Assembly (NCBI RefSeq): GCF_030052815.1
Contig: NC_079507.1
Span: forward strand, 15,832,141-15,896,140
Direction: 5' to 3'
Origin: Hevea brasiliensis
Taxonomy: Eukaryota > Streptophyta > Magnoliopsida > Malpighiales > Euphorbiaceae
Length of the DNA: 64,000 bases
The position numbers and the translations under genes were made by a program. This document shows positions 47,936 to 58,345 of the stretch, in pieces. The notes below the pieces were generated by a model, which was given only the letters and a program-made list of their open reading frames with translations, did not search any database and was not told where the DNA came from. Numbering within the stretch: the first letter of the stretch is position 1; each line of letters begins with the position of its first letter.

Positions 47936-49500
47936 ATAGATCAGATGGATATAGATCCATCTAGTTAACCTACACCTATTGATGAAACATCTACAGCTGT
48001 TCCTCGTAGAATAACTAGGGTATCTCACCCGCCAGTGAGATATGGTTTCCTTCATAAAAAAGAACAAGAGTTGTCTACTCATGAAGAAGTTGATCACAAA
48101 GATGATCCACTTACCTATGAAGAAGCTATATCAGATATAGACTCTTCAAAATGGATTGATGCTATGAAATCCTAGATTGATTCCATGTATAAGAATCAAG
48201 TTTTGGATCTTGTTGACCCACCTGAAGGTATTATACCTATAGGGAACAAATGGGTTTTCAAGAAGAAAATTACTTCTGATGGAAAGGTAGAGACCTATAA
48301 GGTAAGACTAGTAGAGAAAGGGTTTTGCCAAAGGCAAGGAATCAGCTATGAGGAGACTTTTTCGCCTATTGCCATGCTTAAATCAATTAGGATTCTATTA
48401 GCAATAGCTGCATACTATGATTATGAGATTTAGTAGATGGATGTCAAAACAGTTTTTCTCAATGGATACATTGAAGAGAACATTTTCATGGAACAACCTA
48501 AGGGTTTTGAATCCTAAGATGGTTCCAAAGTATGCAAGCTAAAGCGATCCATTTATGGGTTGAAATAAGCTTTGAGGAGTTGGAACATCCGTTTTGATGA
48601 AGCTATTAAGTCATTTGCTTTTATAAAAAATGAGGATGAGCCATGAGTATATAAGAAGATTAGTGACAGTGCTATCACTTTCCTTGTCTTATATGTGGAT
48701 GATATTCTGTTGATGGGTAATGACACAGGTATGTTGACAACTATAAGGAATGATTGTCAAATACATTCTCCATGAAATACTTAAGGGAAGAAACCTATAT
48801 TATTGGGATTCACATCTATAGAGATAGAGCGAAAAGAATAATTGGTTTATCCTAAATTCTATACTTGGAAAAAGTGTTAAAGAGGTTTATCCCAAAGACA
48901 CCTGAAGAAAGAGATAAAATGGCTAGGATTCTATATGCTTCGGCTATTGGAAGTTTGATGTATGCAATGTTGTGTACTAGGCCGGATATCGCATATGCTG
49001 TTAGTTTGACTAGCAGGTATCAATCCAATACAGGTTTGGAACATTGGATAGCTGTCAAGAATATCCTTAAGTACTTGAGAAGAACTAAGGATTTATTCTT
49101 GATATATGGAGGTGGTGACTTGCAATTAGATGGTTATACTGATTCTGATTTCCAATCAGATATCTATGATAGAAAGTCTACCTCTGGGTATGTGTTCATT
49201 TGTAACGAAGGTGCAGTCAGTTGGAAGAGTTCCAAACAGAGTACGACTGCAGATTCCACTACCGAGGCTGAGTATATTGTTGCATCAGATGCTGCAAAAG
49301 AATATGTTTGGATATAAGGAACCCTGGTCTCACTAGAAATCCAAACACATAGAAAGACGCAACCATATTATCAGAGAAATAGTTGGGCAAGGTGATATAA
49401 CCATGTAGAAAATAGCATTAGCTAAAATCCAGCTGATTCATTCACTAAGCCATTGTCATAAGCACAGCTAGATCGATATCTTGAGAAGATGGGTCTAAGA
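47936..49500 (+). pseudogene. copia D reverse transcriptase and RNase H, many stops
   Basis: Linker with RVSHPPVRYG, then 48185-48433 NKWVFKKKITSDGKVE and YEETFSPIA. Adjacent TAG TAG at 48431-48436 replace Trp-Gln before MDVK, and TAA codons at 48515-48517 and 48566-48568 replace Gln. The YVDDILLM active site is near 48690. The frame 48865-49317 has the RT end (MYAMLCTRPDIAYAV) and RNase H (YTDSDFQSDI, DRKSTSGYVF, WKSSKQSTTADSTTEAEY). The tail to 49500 is frameshifted. It corresponds to 2098-3624 in copia A, which shows Trp or Gln at these stop positions. Confidence 0.92.
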
Positions 49501-49525
49501 TATTATAATGAATGGCTCTAGTGCT

Positions 49526-49535
49526 AGTGGGAGAT
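49526..49535 (+). promoter_or_regulatory. Polypurine tract of copia D
   Basis: AGTGGGAGAT directly before the 3' LTR start TGTTAG. Confidence 0.88.
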
Positions 49536-51646
49536 TGTTAGTAGTATGCCCTAGAGCATATCATTTACTATGTATCTTGTACATATTTTATTAATAAAAG
49601 GCATTTTCACTTTTCTGTTTACATAATATATTTATGTGTAATAAAAAAGGTCCATTGATATTTTATTAGAAATTCTATTCTTAAGCTGTTAAGAATATGA
49701 GTGACAGTATTTCTAGCACAAAGTATCATAAATAGGTTCACAATCGAGGATACTTCACAATAAGGACATGACTTATCCAGAAAGATTGTAATAATGTTTG
49801 TTCCCAAGTTATTTATATGAGATATAAATAAGATGGAATGGTGAGTCTCATGCCATATAACAAACCTGATAGGCACTTATACATGATAAGTAGGCTGAAC
49901 CAGTGACACTTATGACAAGCATATGGATTTTACTCTTGTCAATGCATTGTCATAAATCATATCAGCGCATATAATCTTTAGACCCGAGATAGCATAGTTA
50001 TCTTGTATATAGGTGGTTTGAGTTTGATATTGCTTTCATACTTGTACAGTGTATGGGTATATGGGCATGTGTTGGCTCCTACTAGTTATATATGAAGATA
50101 GGTGTTGATCAAGATGGAATCTGTTCCTCTAAGTAAATAGGGATAAAATCTTATGTTCATTTAATTATTTTTGATGTTTCAAAATCCTGACCAGGACAGA
50201 TATATTTAATCAGAAAAGAGTTTCTGATGAGAAAAATCTTTTTATTCAAGAATTAGAATTAAAAGAGAACATAATATTCATAGCAAATGGGGTTTGACAT
50301 AAACCATTACTCCAGCTCAAATTGGGATTTTGTAATAGAGAGATTCTAGTGTATGGTAACATATGATTATAGGTTCATTTAAGGTAAACCTTATTACTGA
50401 TTGGGTGGCCATGGCATACTATGTTAGGTGTTAACCATGGTCTATGAGGTGCATAAAATGATTTAGAGAAATCAGTTATGGTAAAAAAGAGTTCTGATGA
50501 TATTAAGAGTTGATATCATGTTTCATTGCCAATTAGTAATGAGCCTAGTAAGTCACACACATACACAAGTAATCACCAAGTTAAATATGATTTAATTAAT
50601 TAATTAAAGAGTTTAATTGATTAATTAATTAGGCTTGATTTGCAATTAGATTGCAAAGTCCCTAGCATGGCTTGAAACCAAATCTAGGTTATTAGATATA
50701 TAGTATAAGTTAAATTTATATTTAAAGTGTTTAAATATAAATTTAATTAATGACAAATTAATTAATAGATATTAATTAATTAATTTATATTTGATATAAA
50801 TCGATTAGAAGAAGAGAAATAATTATTTTGGGTTGAGAACTCAAAATTAAGACATCGAGGTATTTTGGTTATTTCACAGGGTGACATACGGCACCATGAG
50901 ATGGTGACATGTGGCACTACACATAAGCTTGCCAAATGTCTTTTAATTATGTAAGATGATCGAAGTTAAGATTAAATATAGTTTTGACACTTGGCATAAT
51001 GTGATTGGGTCAATTAAACCTAGAATCAATCAGAGGATGACATGTGGCAACGGTTTTAAGTGGTGACCTAGCTATATAAGTGTAAGGATGAAAGAACAAA
51101 AACACAAGCTGCCATTCATCTCTTTGTGCCACCACCCTTGGCTACTCTCCCTTCTCTTCTTCTTCATCTCTCATCAATTCAAAGAGATTAGCAAATAATC
51201 TCTTGAATTATAAATACTAGAAATTGTTTCAGTGTCCTGTTTACATCTGTGATCTCTCAAAAGGCAAAACTTGATTTTCTAATTGATAGAAAAAGCTTTA
51301 GAATCTGTTCAAGGGCTACCATAGGTAACCTTGGTGTGGACAAGCTAGAGGGACAACATCTGGTGTGCTAAGGCGTATCCCAAAGGTGTCAAACACATTG
51401 CAGTGTATTAAAAGGTTAGTGTACTTGTTCTTGATCTAATCTAGGGTTCTAATGAATTAATCTGATTAATTCTAAAATCTTAAATGAAAAATCTAGATCC
51501 AAAACATATTAAAAGAGTTTCAATATGATGTTTATAATTGAAATCAAATAGATAAAAATAAATCTTGCATGATGCATGTGACCCTATGTGAAAAATTTTT
51601 GAATTCAATGATATAAACTTGTGTTTTTCATGCTTCCGCTCCTTCA
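49536..51646 (+). repeat. 3' LTR of copia D
   Basis: 2111 bp, TGTTAGTAGTATG...CCTTCA, followed by the target duplication ATTCT. A TATA box is at 51073-51079. Homologous to 22861-24970. Confidence 0.96.
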
Positions 51647-51651
51647 ATTCT

Positions 51652-53053
51652 GACTTTGTACATTACCATGTTCATCAATCACTTTATATTATAGCCAATT
51701 TGAGTAGAATACAATGACCTTTAATACACCAAATATAATCCTAAATTACAAAGTCCAATTATAACAATATATACATATAAACACTTCCAAATATTACATA
51801 TTAACTTCACTACTAAATTATATACACATTCTGCCACCTTTAGTACCATAATTTAACAAACCATTCCATGAAATTAAACACTTCCAACTTCACCACAAGG
51901 CTGCTCAAATTACACATACACATCAAGCTTCTAATGTCAATTCACACACTCACAATTCAAACTATATACATGGTAATCAACTCCTATACACGTAATCACT
52001 CTAATTAGCCCTTCAAATCACCAAATATATGAAGAAATAAATCAAACTCCCATGGACATGAGGGCTACCGAATTTGGGCTTTGTCCATATTCATCAAACC
52101 CCTTCAATTCCTTCCATAAATCAACTCACCACAACACCAACGCAAACTTTAGCAAGGAAAGAAAGAAAAATAGGACATGTACCTCAAACTGAACTTGTCA
52201 AACTTCTTTAAATCTCTCCCTTTTTGCTCCCAAAATGCTACCCAAGATGTGTACTCCAACTTTAATGAAGAAGACTTGATGATTCCATGGCTTGATCATA
52301 GGTGAATGGAAGCTCAACATAGGACAGCAATGGAGTTTTGGGAGAGATTTCAATTCAGCTTAGTAAAGAAAGAAGAAGAAGAAGAGAAAATGAGATAGTG
52401 GACTTGTCCTCTTATGTTTATATATTCTCCCTTAGTGCTCCACTAACTCATTTTAACATTTTAATAATCCAAAGTTTCATAATTTAAATTAATTCCCCAC
52501 ATTTTCCCTAATTTTCATTACACATTTAATTTCCTTTTTCATTGGGTCCCCAAATTTTAATACTATTTATTTTTAATGGACATTTAGGTCAAAAGCCAAC
52601 TCTATGTGTCAATTGGCCAAAATGCCTATATTCGGTTTGTATTTCTGATTTTTCAGTAACACCGATTTTTGTCGGTTTCTCAATTTTTTGTTTTTCTTTG
52701 TACTAATTAATTAAATTTTCTTCAATGTTTTCTAAGTCAATTATACCACAATAGATGTTTGTTTAAGTCTCAAAAATATTTCCCAGGGTTTCTCGCGGTC
52801 CAGGGCTAGCCAACGGTCCTCGCCGTAACTTCCCAGTGCGGTCACCCATCACTAGGGTTTTTTGCTCGTTTAACTTAATCACATTTCATTGCTCTTATTT
52901 TTGCTTTTATTTTTCTTGTGTTTTCCTCTATTGTATTTCATTATTTTATGTCTTCTCACTAACATTTAAGTATAGTTTCAGGAATTCTGGCTGTCCGGAC
53001 AGACACTAGTCACCGGAACAGTAGAACGCACTACCAAATATAGGGGTGTTACA
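51652..53053 (-). repeat. 5' LTR of gypsy B, outer part
   Basis: Continues the LTR interrupted at 22860 and ends ATAGGGGTGTTACA at the outer edge of B. The two parts total about 3540 bp. The segment 52327-53053 is homologous to 15154-15864. Confidence 0.93.
52418..52425 (-). promoter_or_regulatory. TATA box of gypsy B 5' LTR
   Basis: TATATAAA in element sense, followed by CT-rich sequence (complement of AAGAAGAAGAAGAAGAG near 52370-52386). Conserved in the 3' remnant at 15242-15249, which supports its role as the U3 promoter. Confidence 0.65.
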
Positions 53054-53138
53054 ACTTCAATAGGAAATTCTACTTTCCGTTCTGGTGGCAAACCAGGTAA
53101 TTCTTCAGGAAAGAAATCAGGGAAATCACTTATAGTAG
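53054..53138 (-). pseudogene. gypsy E polyprotein scrap (protease-RT linker)
   Basis: 85 bp whose minus-strand frame reads [19 protein letters not shown] followed by KVEFPIEV, the conserved linker just before the reverse transcriptase of Ty3/gypsy elements. It differs from the same segment of B ([18 protein letters not shown]), so it belongs to another family. It is caught between the outer edge of B on the left and the LTR edge of element G on the right, and is the oldest identifiable host sequence here. Confidence 0.8.
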
Positions 53139-53499
53139 TGTCGCAACGGGATTTTGCGGTCGCCCGGACGATCACTCACCGAAGTGGGAAAGAGTGAGGA
53201 GTCGCCACCTTAGTTTTGAGGGGAACTAAAGAAAACCATTTGAGAAGATAAATAAAGAATGAAACCACTTCAAGACAGAGATTCTAGGTTCGGGGTCCGT
53301 AAACGGGTGGGGAAGGTGTTAGGCACCCCACCTCGTCCCTTAATAAGGGTAAGTAGATTTAATTTTGCGTCCTTTATAAATTAGTTAGAAGGGCTTGAAC
53401 GGGAATGTTAATCCTTTTGGTAAGAGGAATATTTGGTTTCTCACTAATTAGGATTACCCAGATACACAAGTAAATGAGACAACCTTAGTGAACGAGTGT

Positions 53500-53882
53500 G
53501 AGAATCGGATAAGAACTCTCCTCCGACCTCTTTTAAGTTATTTATTAAAGTTTTGAGGGGAGACCGGATAAGAACTCTCCTCCGATCCCCTTTAAGTTAT
53601 TTATTTTTAGGATGAGACCGGATAAGAACTCTCCTCCAATCCCTTTTAGACGTTTATTAAAATTTTGAGGGGGGATCGGATAAGAACCCTCCTCCGATCT
53701 CCTTTAGAGTTATTTATTAATGTTTTGAGTTGAGACCGGATAAGAACTCTCCTCCGATCTCTATTTAATGTTTATTAAAATTTTGAAGGGAGACCGGATA
53801 AGAACTCTCCTCCGATCTCTCTTAGACGTTTATTAGAATTTTGAGGGGAGGCTGGATAAGAACCCTCCTCCGATCTCTTTTG
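53500..53882 (-). repeat. About 58-bp tandem repeat, seven copies, in LTR of G
   Basis: Seven occurrences of GGATAAGAACTCTCCTCC or a close variant, at about 53506, 53565, 53619, 53677, 53737, 53795 and 53853. Each is followed by a GATCTC-TTTTAGA...TTTATTAAAATTTTGAGG-type spacer. The period is 54-60 bp. Confidence 0.9.
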
Positions 53883-54467
53883 GATTAGCAGGAGCCTAGA
53901 AGGGGCTTTGCCGATCTCCCGAATTTCAATTTCAGCTACGTGTCACAAGAACCTAAAACTAAGGTTTCTGGCATTCAAAAAAATGCTGGAGATAAGGTTT
54001 CTTGATACTCTATGACTAAACGGGTAATATTAAACTTGATTTACCGACCTTCCATGTAGTCATTTTACGCATACCTATTAATGTCCGATCTGTTCTGTCT
54101 AGATTATTTTGGTTTTATTCCTCTTCATGGTATCTTGCCGAATTCCCGTTCACGTCAGCCTAATAGTTTGGCTATTTTCCTGACGTATTATTCAAACTTT
54201 CTCTTTTAAAAGAGACCCTTAAGTTGCAGATACCTATATTTTGCCTGACCACTTACACGCTACTAGGAGCTAAAAGCTCGTATTCAGAAATGACGAAAAT
54301 TGATGAAATGATGGACCGATCACTAAAGAGAATTCGAGAGTAACGTTCTTTGAGATTTTTTTTTTGCTTAGAATAAACTTAGAGAAAACCGCGTACGTAA
54401 AGAGAACAAAGAAAGTGCGAAAAGTAAACGCAAATACTTAATAAAACAGTAATATGAACTCTTACCT

Positions 54468-54633
54468 GTGAGGAGCCAAATATATTGAAATAACTGTGAG
54501 GTGGTAAATAGTGATGGAGATGGCGGATTGATCACCGAGAGTTGATGTCCGTGAGGAGCCAAATGTATTGAAATAACTATGAGGTGGTAAATAGTGATGA
54601 AGATGACGGATTGATCACCGAGAGTTGATGTCC
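54468..54633 (-). repeat. 83-bp tandem duplication in LTR of G
   Basis: Two adjacent 83-bp copies (54468-54550, 54551-54633), each starting GTGAGGAGCCAAAT and ending GAGAGTTGATGTCC, differing by a handful of bases. Confidence 0.92.
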
Positions 54634-54935
54634 GTCGTGAAACCGAGAGATGCTTTAGCTAAAAGGTAACTGTAAGAACCAGTGGAAGGAAGTTGAGCTT
54701 GAACAGAGGAAAAGAAAGCAGAGATGATGAGAGTATGACCAGATAATGAACAAACCGAAATGTAGAGTTCCAGATTCAAAATCTTTTCAAGAAAACACTC
54801 AAAAACTAGTTTCAAAAGTCTTTTAATCACTACAAAACACAGAGTAACAAACCGAATGAAGTTTCAGAGTTCCTCCACGATAATAGCAGCCTCTTGTCTA
54901 TATTTTTTGCCGCCCTGAACAGCTTTTTCATGCAG

Positions 54936-54943
54936 TATTTATA
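54936..54943 (-). promoter_or_regulatory. TATA box of element G LTR
   Basis: TATAAATA in element sense, preceded by CC and followed by TGCATG. Its position inside the LTR fits the U3 promoter, with the LTR end about 1.8 kb downstream. Assignment from sequence and position only. Confidence 0.55.
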
Positions 54944-55522
54944 GGAATCGTGCTCCCATGAAGGGTCGATTTATTTTGAGGAGATGGAGGGTCAAGATTT
55001 TGAAGTACATGATCGGATGTTTAGGAATTAAAGAGAATCAAAACAAATGGTGAGATCGCTTCTCGTAATATTTGTCCTTTTCCTCTTTTAACTGACGGTC
55101 TTGAATCCTCTTGTCCGAACGATCCGAGGGCTAAGAGTGAAAAACACCGGTATTGTCGTCTTCTCTTTGATCCAAGGGTTCCGGATTCATCCTTACAAGT
55201 GAGATCAACGGTGGAGATTGGGATGTACAGGATCGTCATGACATACCCGCACTGCAAGATTAAGTGGCGATTCTTAGGCGTATGTGGAGATCTCGTCGCC
55301 ACGCTTTAACTACCTCGGCTCGATTCGACGACGGTTATTGGGATTTGTCTTATTCTTTTGTCTTCCGATCCTCCCTATCTCCTATTCCGATCTCTCATGC
55401 CGATCTCCTATCTCCGATCTCTTTATCCCTTGATCGCCTAGATTCGGTCCAAGCATTAATTGCATCTCGATTCTCGGCCGCCCGCTTGCTTTTTCGCCAA
55501 AGAATAAATGCTCATTTTCCCC

Positions 55523-55530
55523 TATATATA
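55523..55530 (+). promoter_or_regulatory. Plus-strand TATA box, element G
   Basis: TATATATA flanked by CC on both sides (CCCC before, CCCC after). The nonamer TAAATGCTC lies 10 bp upstream (55505-55513), as it also does 8 bp upstream of the TATA at 56360. It points away from the LTR and opposite to pol. Confidence 0.5.
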
Positions 55531-55705
55531 CCCCTGTCGACGGAGATATTTTCTTCATCTGAGTTTCCTCTCTTCATTTCTTACTTACCTTGTTCTAGCC
55601 GCCCAGTAGAAGTTCGCTATAATCGAGGCTTTGATCTTTTCCGATGGTTTTCCTTTCTCACCGATCAAAAATTTACGATCCGGTGATTGGATGATCCTAA
55701 TTGAC

Positions 55706-56045
55706 GATGGTGAGAGAACCGGATTTGACCGATCCAGATTGCGGGCCTCGGTTGTACCGATCTCGAGTTGCTCAACTGAGTTCATTCGCTTCTCATCACA
55801 TTGAGTGTTCCGACAATGATTCTCGATCCACATTGGGTGTTCCGACAATGATGAAGCATCCGGCCGGCAATATCCTTGGGATCGCTTATAAACCGATCCT
55901 TAGATCACCGGTGGTATCCTTGGGATCGCTTATAAACCGATCCTTAGATCGCCCTTCAGATAGGATTTTCGCTGCCTCTAGAGATCGCCCAAATGATGTA
56001 ATTTTTCAATGTAATCGATCTCTAGAGATCTCCCAAATGATGTAG
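55706..56045 (+). CDS. Hypothetical 113-codon plus-strand frame between promoter and AATAAA
   Basis: I do not recognise a family. It begins ATG at 55706 (MVREPDLTDPDCGPRLYRSR), about 150 bp after the expected start from the TATA at 55523. An alternative ATG lies two codons upstream at 55701. The second half is encoded by short direct repeats: LGIAYKPILRSP and LGSLINRSLDRP come from a duplicated 34-bp stretch, and RDRPNDVIF and LEISQMM from copies of GATCGCCCAAATGATGTA. AATAAA follows at 56108. Coding status is doubtful because repeats can hold an open frame by chance; a noncoding transcript is equally possible. Confidence 0.25.
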
Positions 56046-56095
56046 TTAGACCTTTATTGTAATCCGATCCCTAGAGATCGCCCAAATGATGTAAT
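55872..56095 (+). repeat. Short direct repeats in the element G 3' region
   Basis: Two copies of CCTTGGGATCGCTTATAAAC with its continuation to TTAGATC (55872-55906, 55917-55950), then three copies of GAGATCGCCCAAATGATGTA or a one-base variant (from 55981, 56026 and 56075). All contain GATC-centred motifs shared with the wider region. Confidence 0.85.
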
Positions 56096-56107
56096 CGATC
56101 TCTTGAA

Positions 56108-56113
56108 AATAAA
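56108..56113 (+). terminator. Possible polyadenylation signal
   Basis: AATAAA preceded by TGTAAT (56090-56095), an arrangement seen at plant mRNA 3' ends. It would close a unit started by the TATA at 55523. Weak evidence on its own. Confidence 0.3.
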
Positions 56114-56359
56114 GACTTTACTTTGCCTGCTATCATTTTATTATTTTGCATTGATTATTTTCCGATCTCTGATGTGATTATCCAATCTGATTCTTTACCT
56201 GAATGACCCTTAACTGATCCTTTATTCAAAATGTTTAACTTATTATGCCGATCTCTAATTAACCGATCTCAGAACATTCGGTTATTTGAGAACAAATTGC
56301 CGAGTCCCACCAATCGATGTGTCGCTTAGAACTTCGCGAGCATTAAATGCTCTGACTAG

Positions 56360-56367
56360 TATAAATA
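56360..56367 (+). promoter_or_regulatory. TATA box of the antisense gene in element G
   Basis: TATAAATA, 159 bp before the ATG at 56526. A start site near 56395 would give a leader of about 130 nt, rich in TTCTC/TCTC as in many plant 5' leaders. The shared upstream nonamer TAAATGCTC is at 56344-56352. Confidence 0.6.
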
Positions 56368-56525
56368 GGGGTGGGAGGGTTAGCCAGTTGTTCTCTCATT
56401 CCTGTCTCAGCCTCTTGTTCGCAACTTCGAAGTTCTCTCCTTTTCTCCAGTTCTTCCGACGCCGATCAGACTCCAGTAAGGGCTTTAATCCTCTTTTTAG
56501 TTTAAGTTCTTTGTTTCTTTTGAAA

Positions 56526-58345
56526 ATGAGCGGTGCCAAGGTCGAGAGCGCGAGCCCTCCTTCCATTCAGTTCTCATGGTCATCGTCCGATGAAGAAGAG
56601 GCGCTGGCCCAGGCAACCTAGACCCCTAGGGTCTCTCGCTCCGTGCCTGGGTCGGGTCATACCATCAAGGCTTGCACCACCTTCAAGGAGAGAGACCCTT
56701 CCTATAGACGAGCTTCGCTTGGTTCTTCTGAATCCGACCGCAATCGCTTGTTCAAGAATACAATATTTGTCCCGATTCATATGAGCTGATCAAGTGCCAT
56801 GGCGATCTTCGTGTCGATCACTCTTTTGAAGAGAATGACATGGTCATGGTGTACGAGGAACGATTAAAGGCCGGTCCGAGGTTTCCTCTAGCCGATTTCT
56901 ATAAGGAGGTCCTAAAACTTCACCGAGCATCCATTGTTCAAATCCACCCCAACTCGTGGCGGATCTTGGTAGCTTTCCGAGGTCTATGCCGAGCTAAGGG
57001 AATCACCTACGGCTAAGGTGTTCGCCGAGCTGCATGCACTAACTCGCCAAAGGATGACGAACACCGGTTCTTTCAGCGGCCTCGCTATGACTCTTTTCCG
57101 ACCGCCTCATCCCTTAAGAATTGGAAGAACCTGTTCTTCATTCCGAGGAGTAAGGATCCGAGTTGCTTTGAGGACTTTCTCGCACTGGTGGTACCAGGCC
57201 CTCGCTCAAGCACATTACCTTGAGTCAAGAGGAAAGCTCAATAGTGATGGAGCCAAAAGTCGCCGCCACTCTAAAATACTCTTGTCCAAATGCGTGATCG
57301 CCGAATCGCACCATTGGACCATGCAATCGATCACGGCCGAGATCGCGAACTTCCGCTCTCCGACTCGGCATTGGTATTTTCTATATCTCGCTCGGGACCT
57401 TAGCGATCTCACTAACCTCTTTTCTGCAAGTGTATGGCGGGTGGTGAGGGTTCTAGGAAGCGGAAGAAGGAAAGAGAGATCTCCTAAGGTGAAGGAGATG
57501 AAGCGTCGAACGTCTTCAAACACCCGGCCACGAACTGGGAGATACAAAGAGACCCGCCTCAACCTTCGGTCCGCCGACCATTGAGGTCGGATCTCCTCCT
57601 AGATCTAAGAGCAGCCCCGCCTCTCTCGCTTATTCCAAGCACGGAAAGGGAGCCTTCTCAATCTTCTCGGGAGGACCTCTTCTCATGGCGCCGACATCGA
57701 CGATCGCTTGAAGAATAACCTGATCGTTAGGGAGAACTCCGATTTTGCCAAAGTCCCGGATCTACCATCTTCTTTCAAGAGGATCGGGACAGCTATCCTG
57801 CATGGTCTCGATGATATCTTGACTCAACCATGAGCCTAAACGTGGAGTGTCCGTGAACTGCACCATGATTCGGGAAAAGATTCAAATGCCCGGGTAAGGA
57901 GGTTGGGAAGAAAAATCAGAATTGACTTCCTCCGATCCCAACTCTCATCCGCCGGATTATATATCTCAAGTCGAGGGACGGCGAAGTACCATGAAGACCA
58001 CCGCCGAAAGGTCTCGTGACTTGGCCGAAAGTGAACTGCTCGTGAGAAGTCCAGCACTTCAGCCAACGGCCGCCAGTCGCTCAACTTGTAGAGGAGCTTA
58101 ACGCGAAGGATAAGGAGCTTTCGGAGAAAGAAAAAGAGCTCAGGGAAAAGGATGAAGAGATGGTGTCGGGAATAGCCGGAGCCTATGTGAATGCTCATAA
58201 GGATCTCTTGGCCGAACTCCAAAAGCGCTATCCTGAAGAGGACTTCTCTTGGATGGACGACCTGGCTCCCGGGGGCGATGGTGGAGATAGTGAGGAGGAG
58301 GGCGAGGAAGAGAGAGAGAGTGAGCAGACAAATCAGTCGGGGTGA
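56526..58345 (+). pseudogene. Antisense gene of Tat element G, broken
   Basis: Runs opposite to pol, between integrase and the 3' LTR. It starts MSGAKVESASPPSIQFSWSS and meets a stop at 56619-56621. Homologous text continues in other frames: ERDPSYRRASLG, YELIKCHGDLRVDHSFEEND, KEVLKLHRASIVQIHPNSW and VFAELHALTRQR, the pattern of the plant family catalogued as putative gypsy-type transposon protein (my recollection is PF04195). The end reads VAQLVEELNAKDKELSEKEK, a charged coiled-coil-like segment, then FSWMDDLAPGGDGG and a Glu-rich acidic tail ending GDSEEEGEEERESEQTNQSG. At least five frame breaks. Antisense extra genes are known in some Tat elements such as Grande; function unknown. Confidence 0.7.

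Larger units (their letters stand above)
22861..51646 (+). mobile_element. Ty1/copia retrotransposon D, host to two later insertions
   Basis: Same family as A, in plus orientation: 5' LTR 22861-24970, leader, gag, protease, integrase, reverse transcriptase, RNase H, polypurine tract, 3' LTR 49536-51646. Flanked by a perfect five-base target duplication ATTCT (22856-22860 and 51647-51651) in the gypsy B LTR. Interrupted by the solo gypsy LTR 26482-30436 in the leader and gypsy F (31377-46353) in gag. Without these it is about 9.8 kb. Unlike A it keeps the protease region. Numerous stop codons make it the most decayed coding copy here. Confidence 0.95.
15154..53053 (-). mobile_element. Ty3/gypsy retrotransposon B (Tekay/Del-like chromovirus), split by copia D
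   Basis: Minus-strand order: 5' LTR (51652-53053 plus 20723-22860), primer-binding site, gag, protease, reverse transcriptase, RNase H, integrase with C-terminal chromodomain, polypurine tract, 3' LTR remnant (15154-15864). Reverse transcriptase before integrase is diagnostic of Ty3/gypsy. The chromodomain and LTRs of about 3.5 kb point to the Tekay/Del chromovirus group. Without the nested copia D it is about 9.1 kb. The right flank is ACTTC; the left side of the 3' LTR is lost, so no target duplication can be read. Confidence 0.92.
53139..55300 (-). repeat. 3' LTR of Tat element G (right edge approximate)
   Basis: The plus strand starts TGTCGCAACGGG at the junction with the gypsy E scrap. 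In element sense it ends GTGGCGACTCC...GTTGCGACA, with the block GGTGCCTAACACCTTCCCC nearby, sequence typical of the end of plant Tat-type LTRs. A TATA box in element sense is at 54943-54936. The boundary with the internal region is not resolved: I see no clear polypurine tract next to a TG, only a long purine-biased stretch (55340-55430 in element sense). The left flank is AGTAG. Confidence 0.65.

Noticed and set aside
55264..55686. 140-codon plus-strand frame crossing the first plus-strand TATA box
   Set aside because: It overlaps the promoter-like sequence and is rich in Ser/Arg/Leu from GATCTC-type repeats. No family is recognisable.
53139..58345. A separate plus-strand element with LTR at 53139 and gag at 56526
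   Set aside because: No primer-binding site lies between the LTR-like sequence and the ATG, and the LTR promoter at 54936 and the LTR end motif both read on the minus strand, matching pol.
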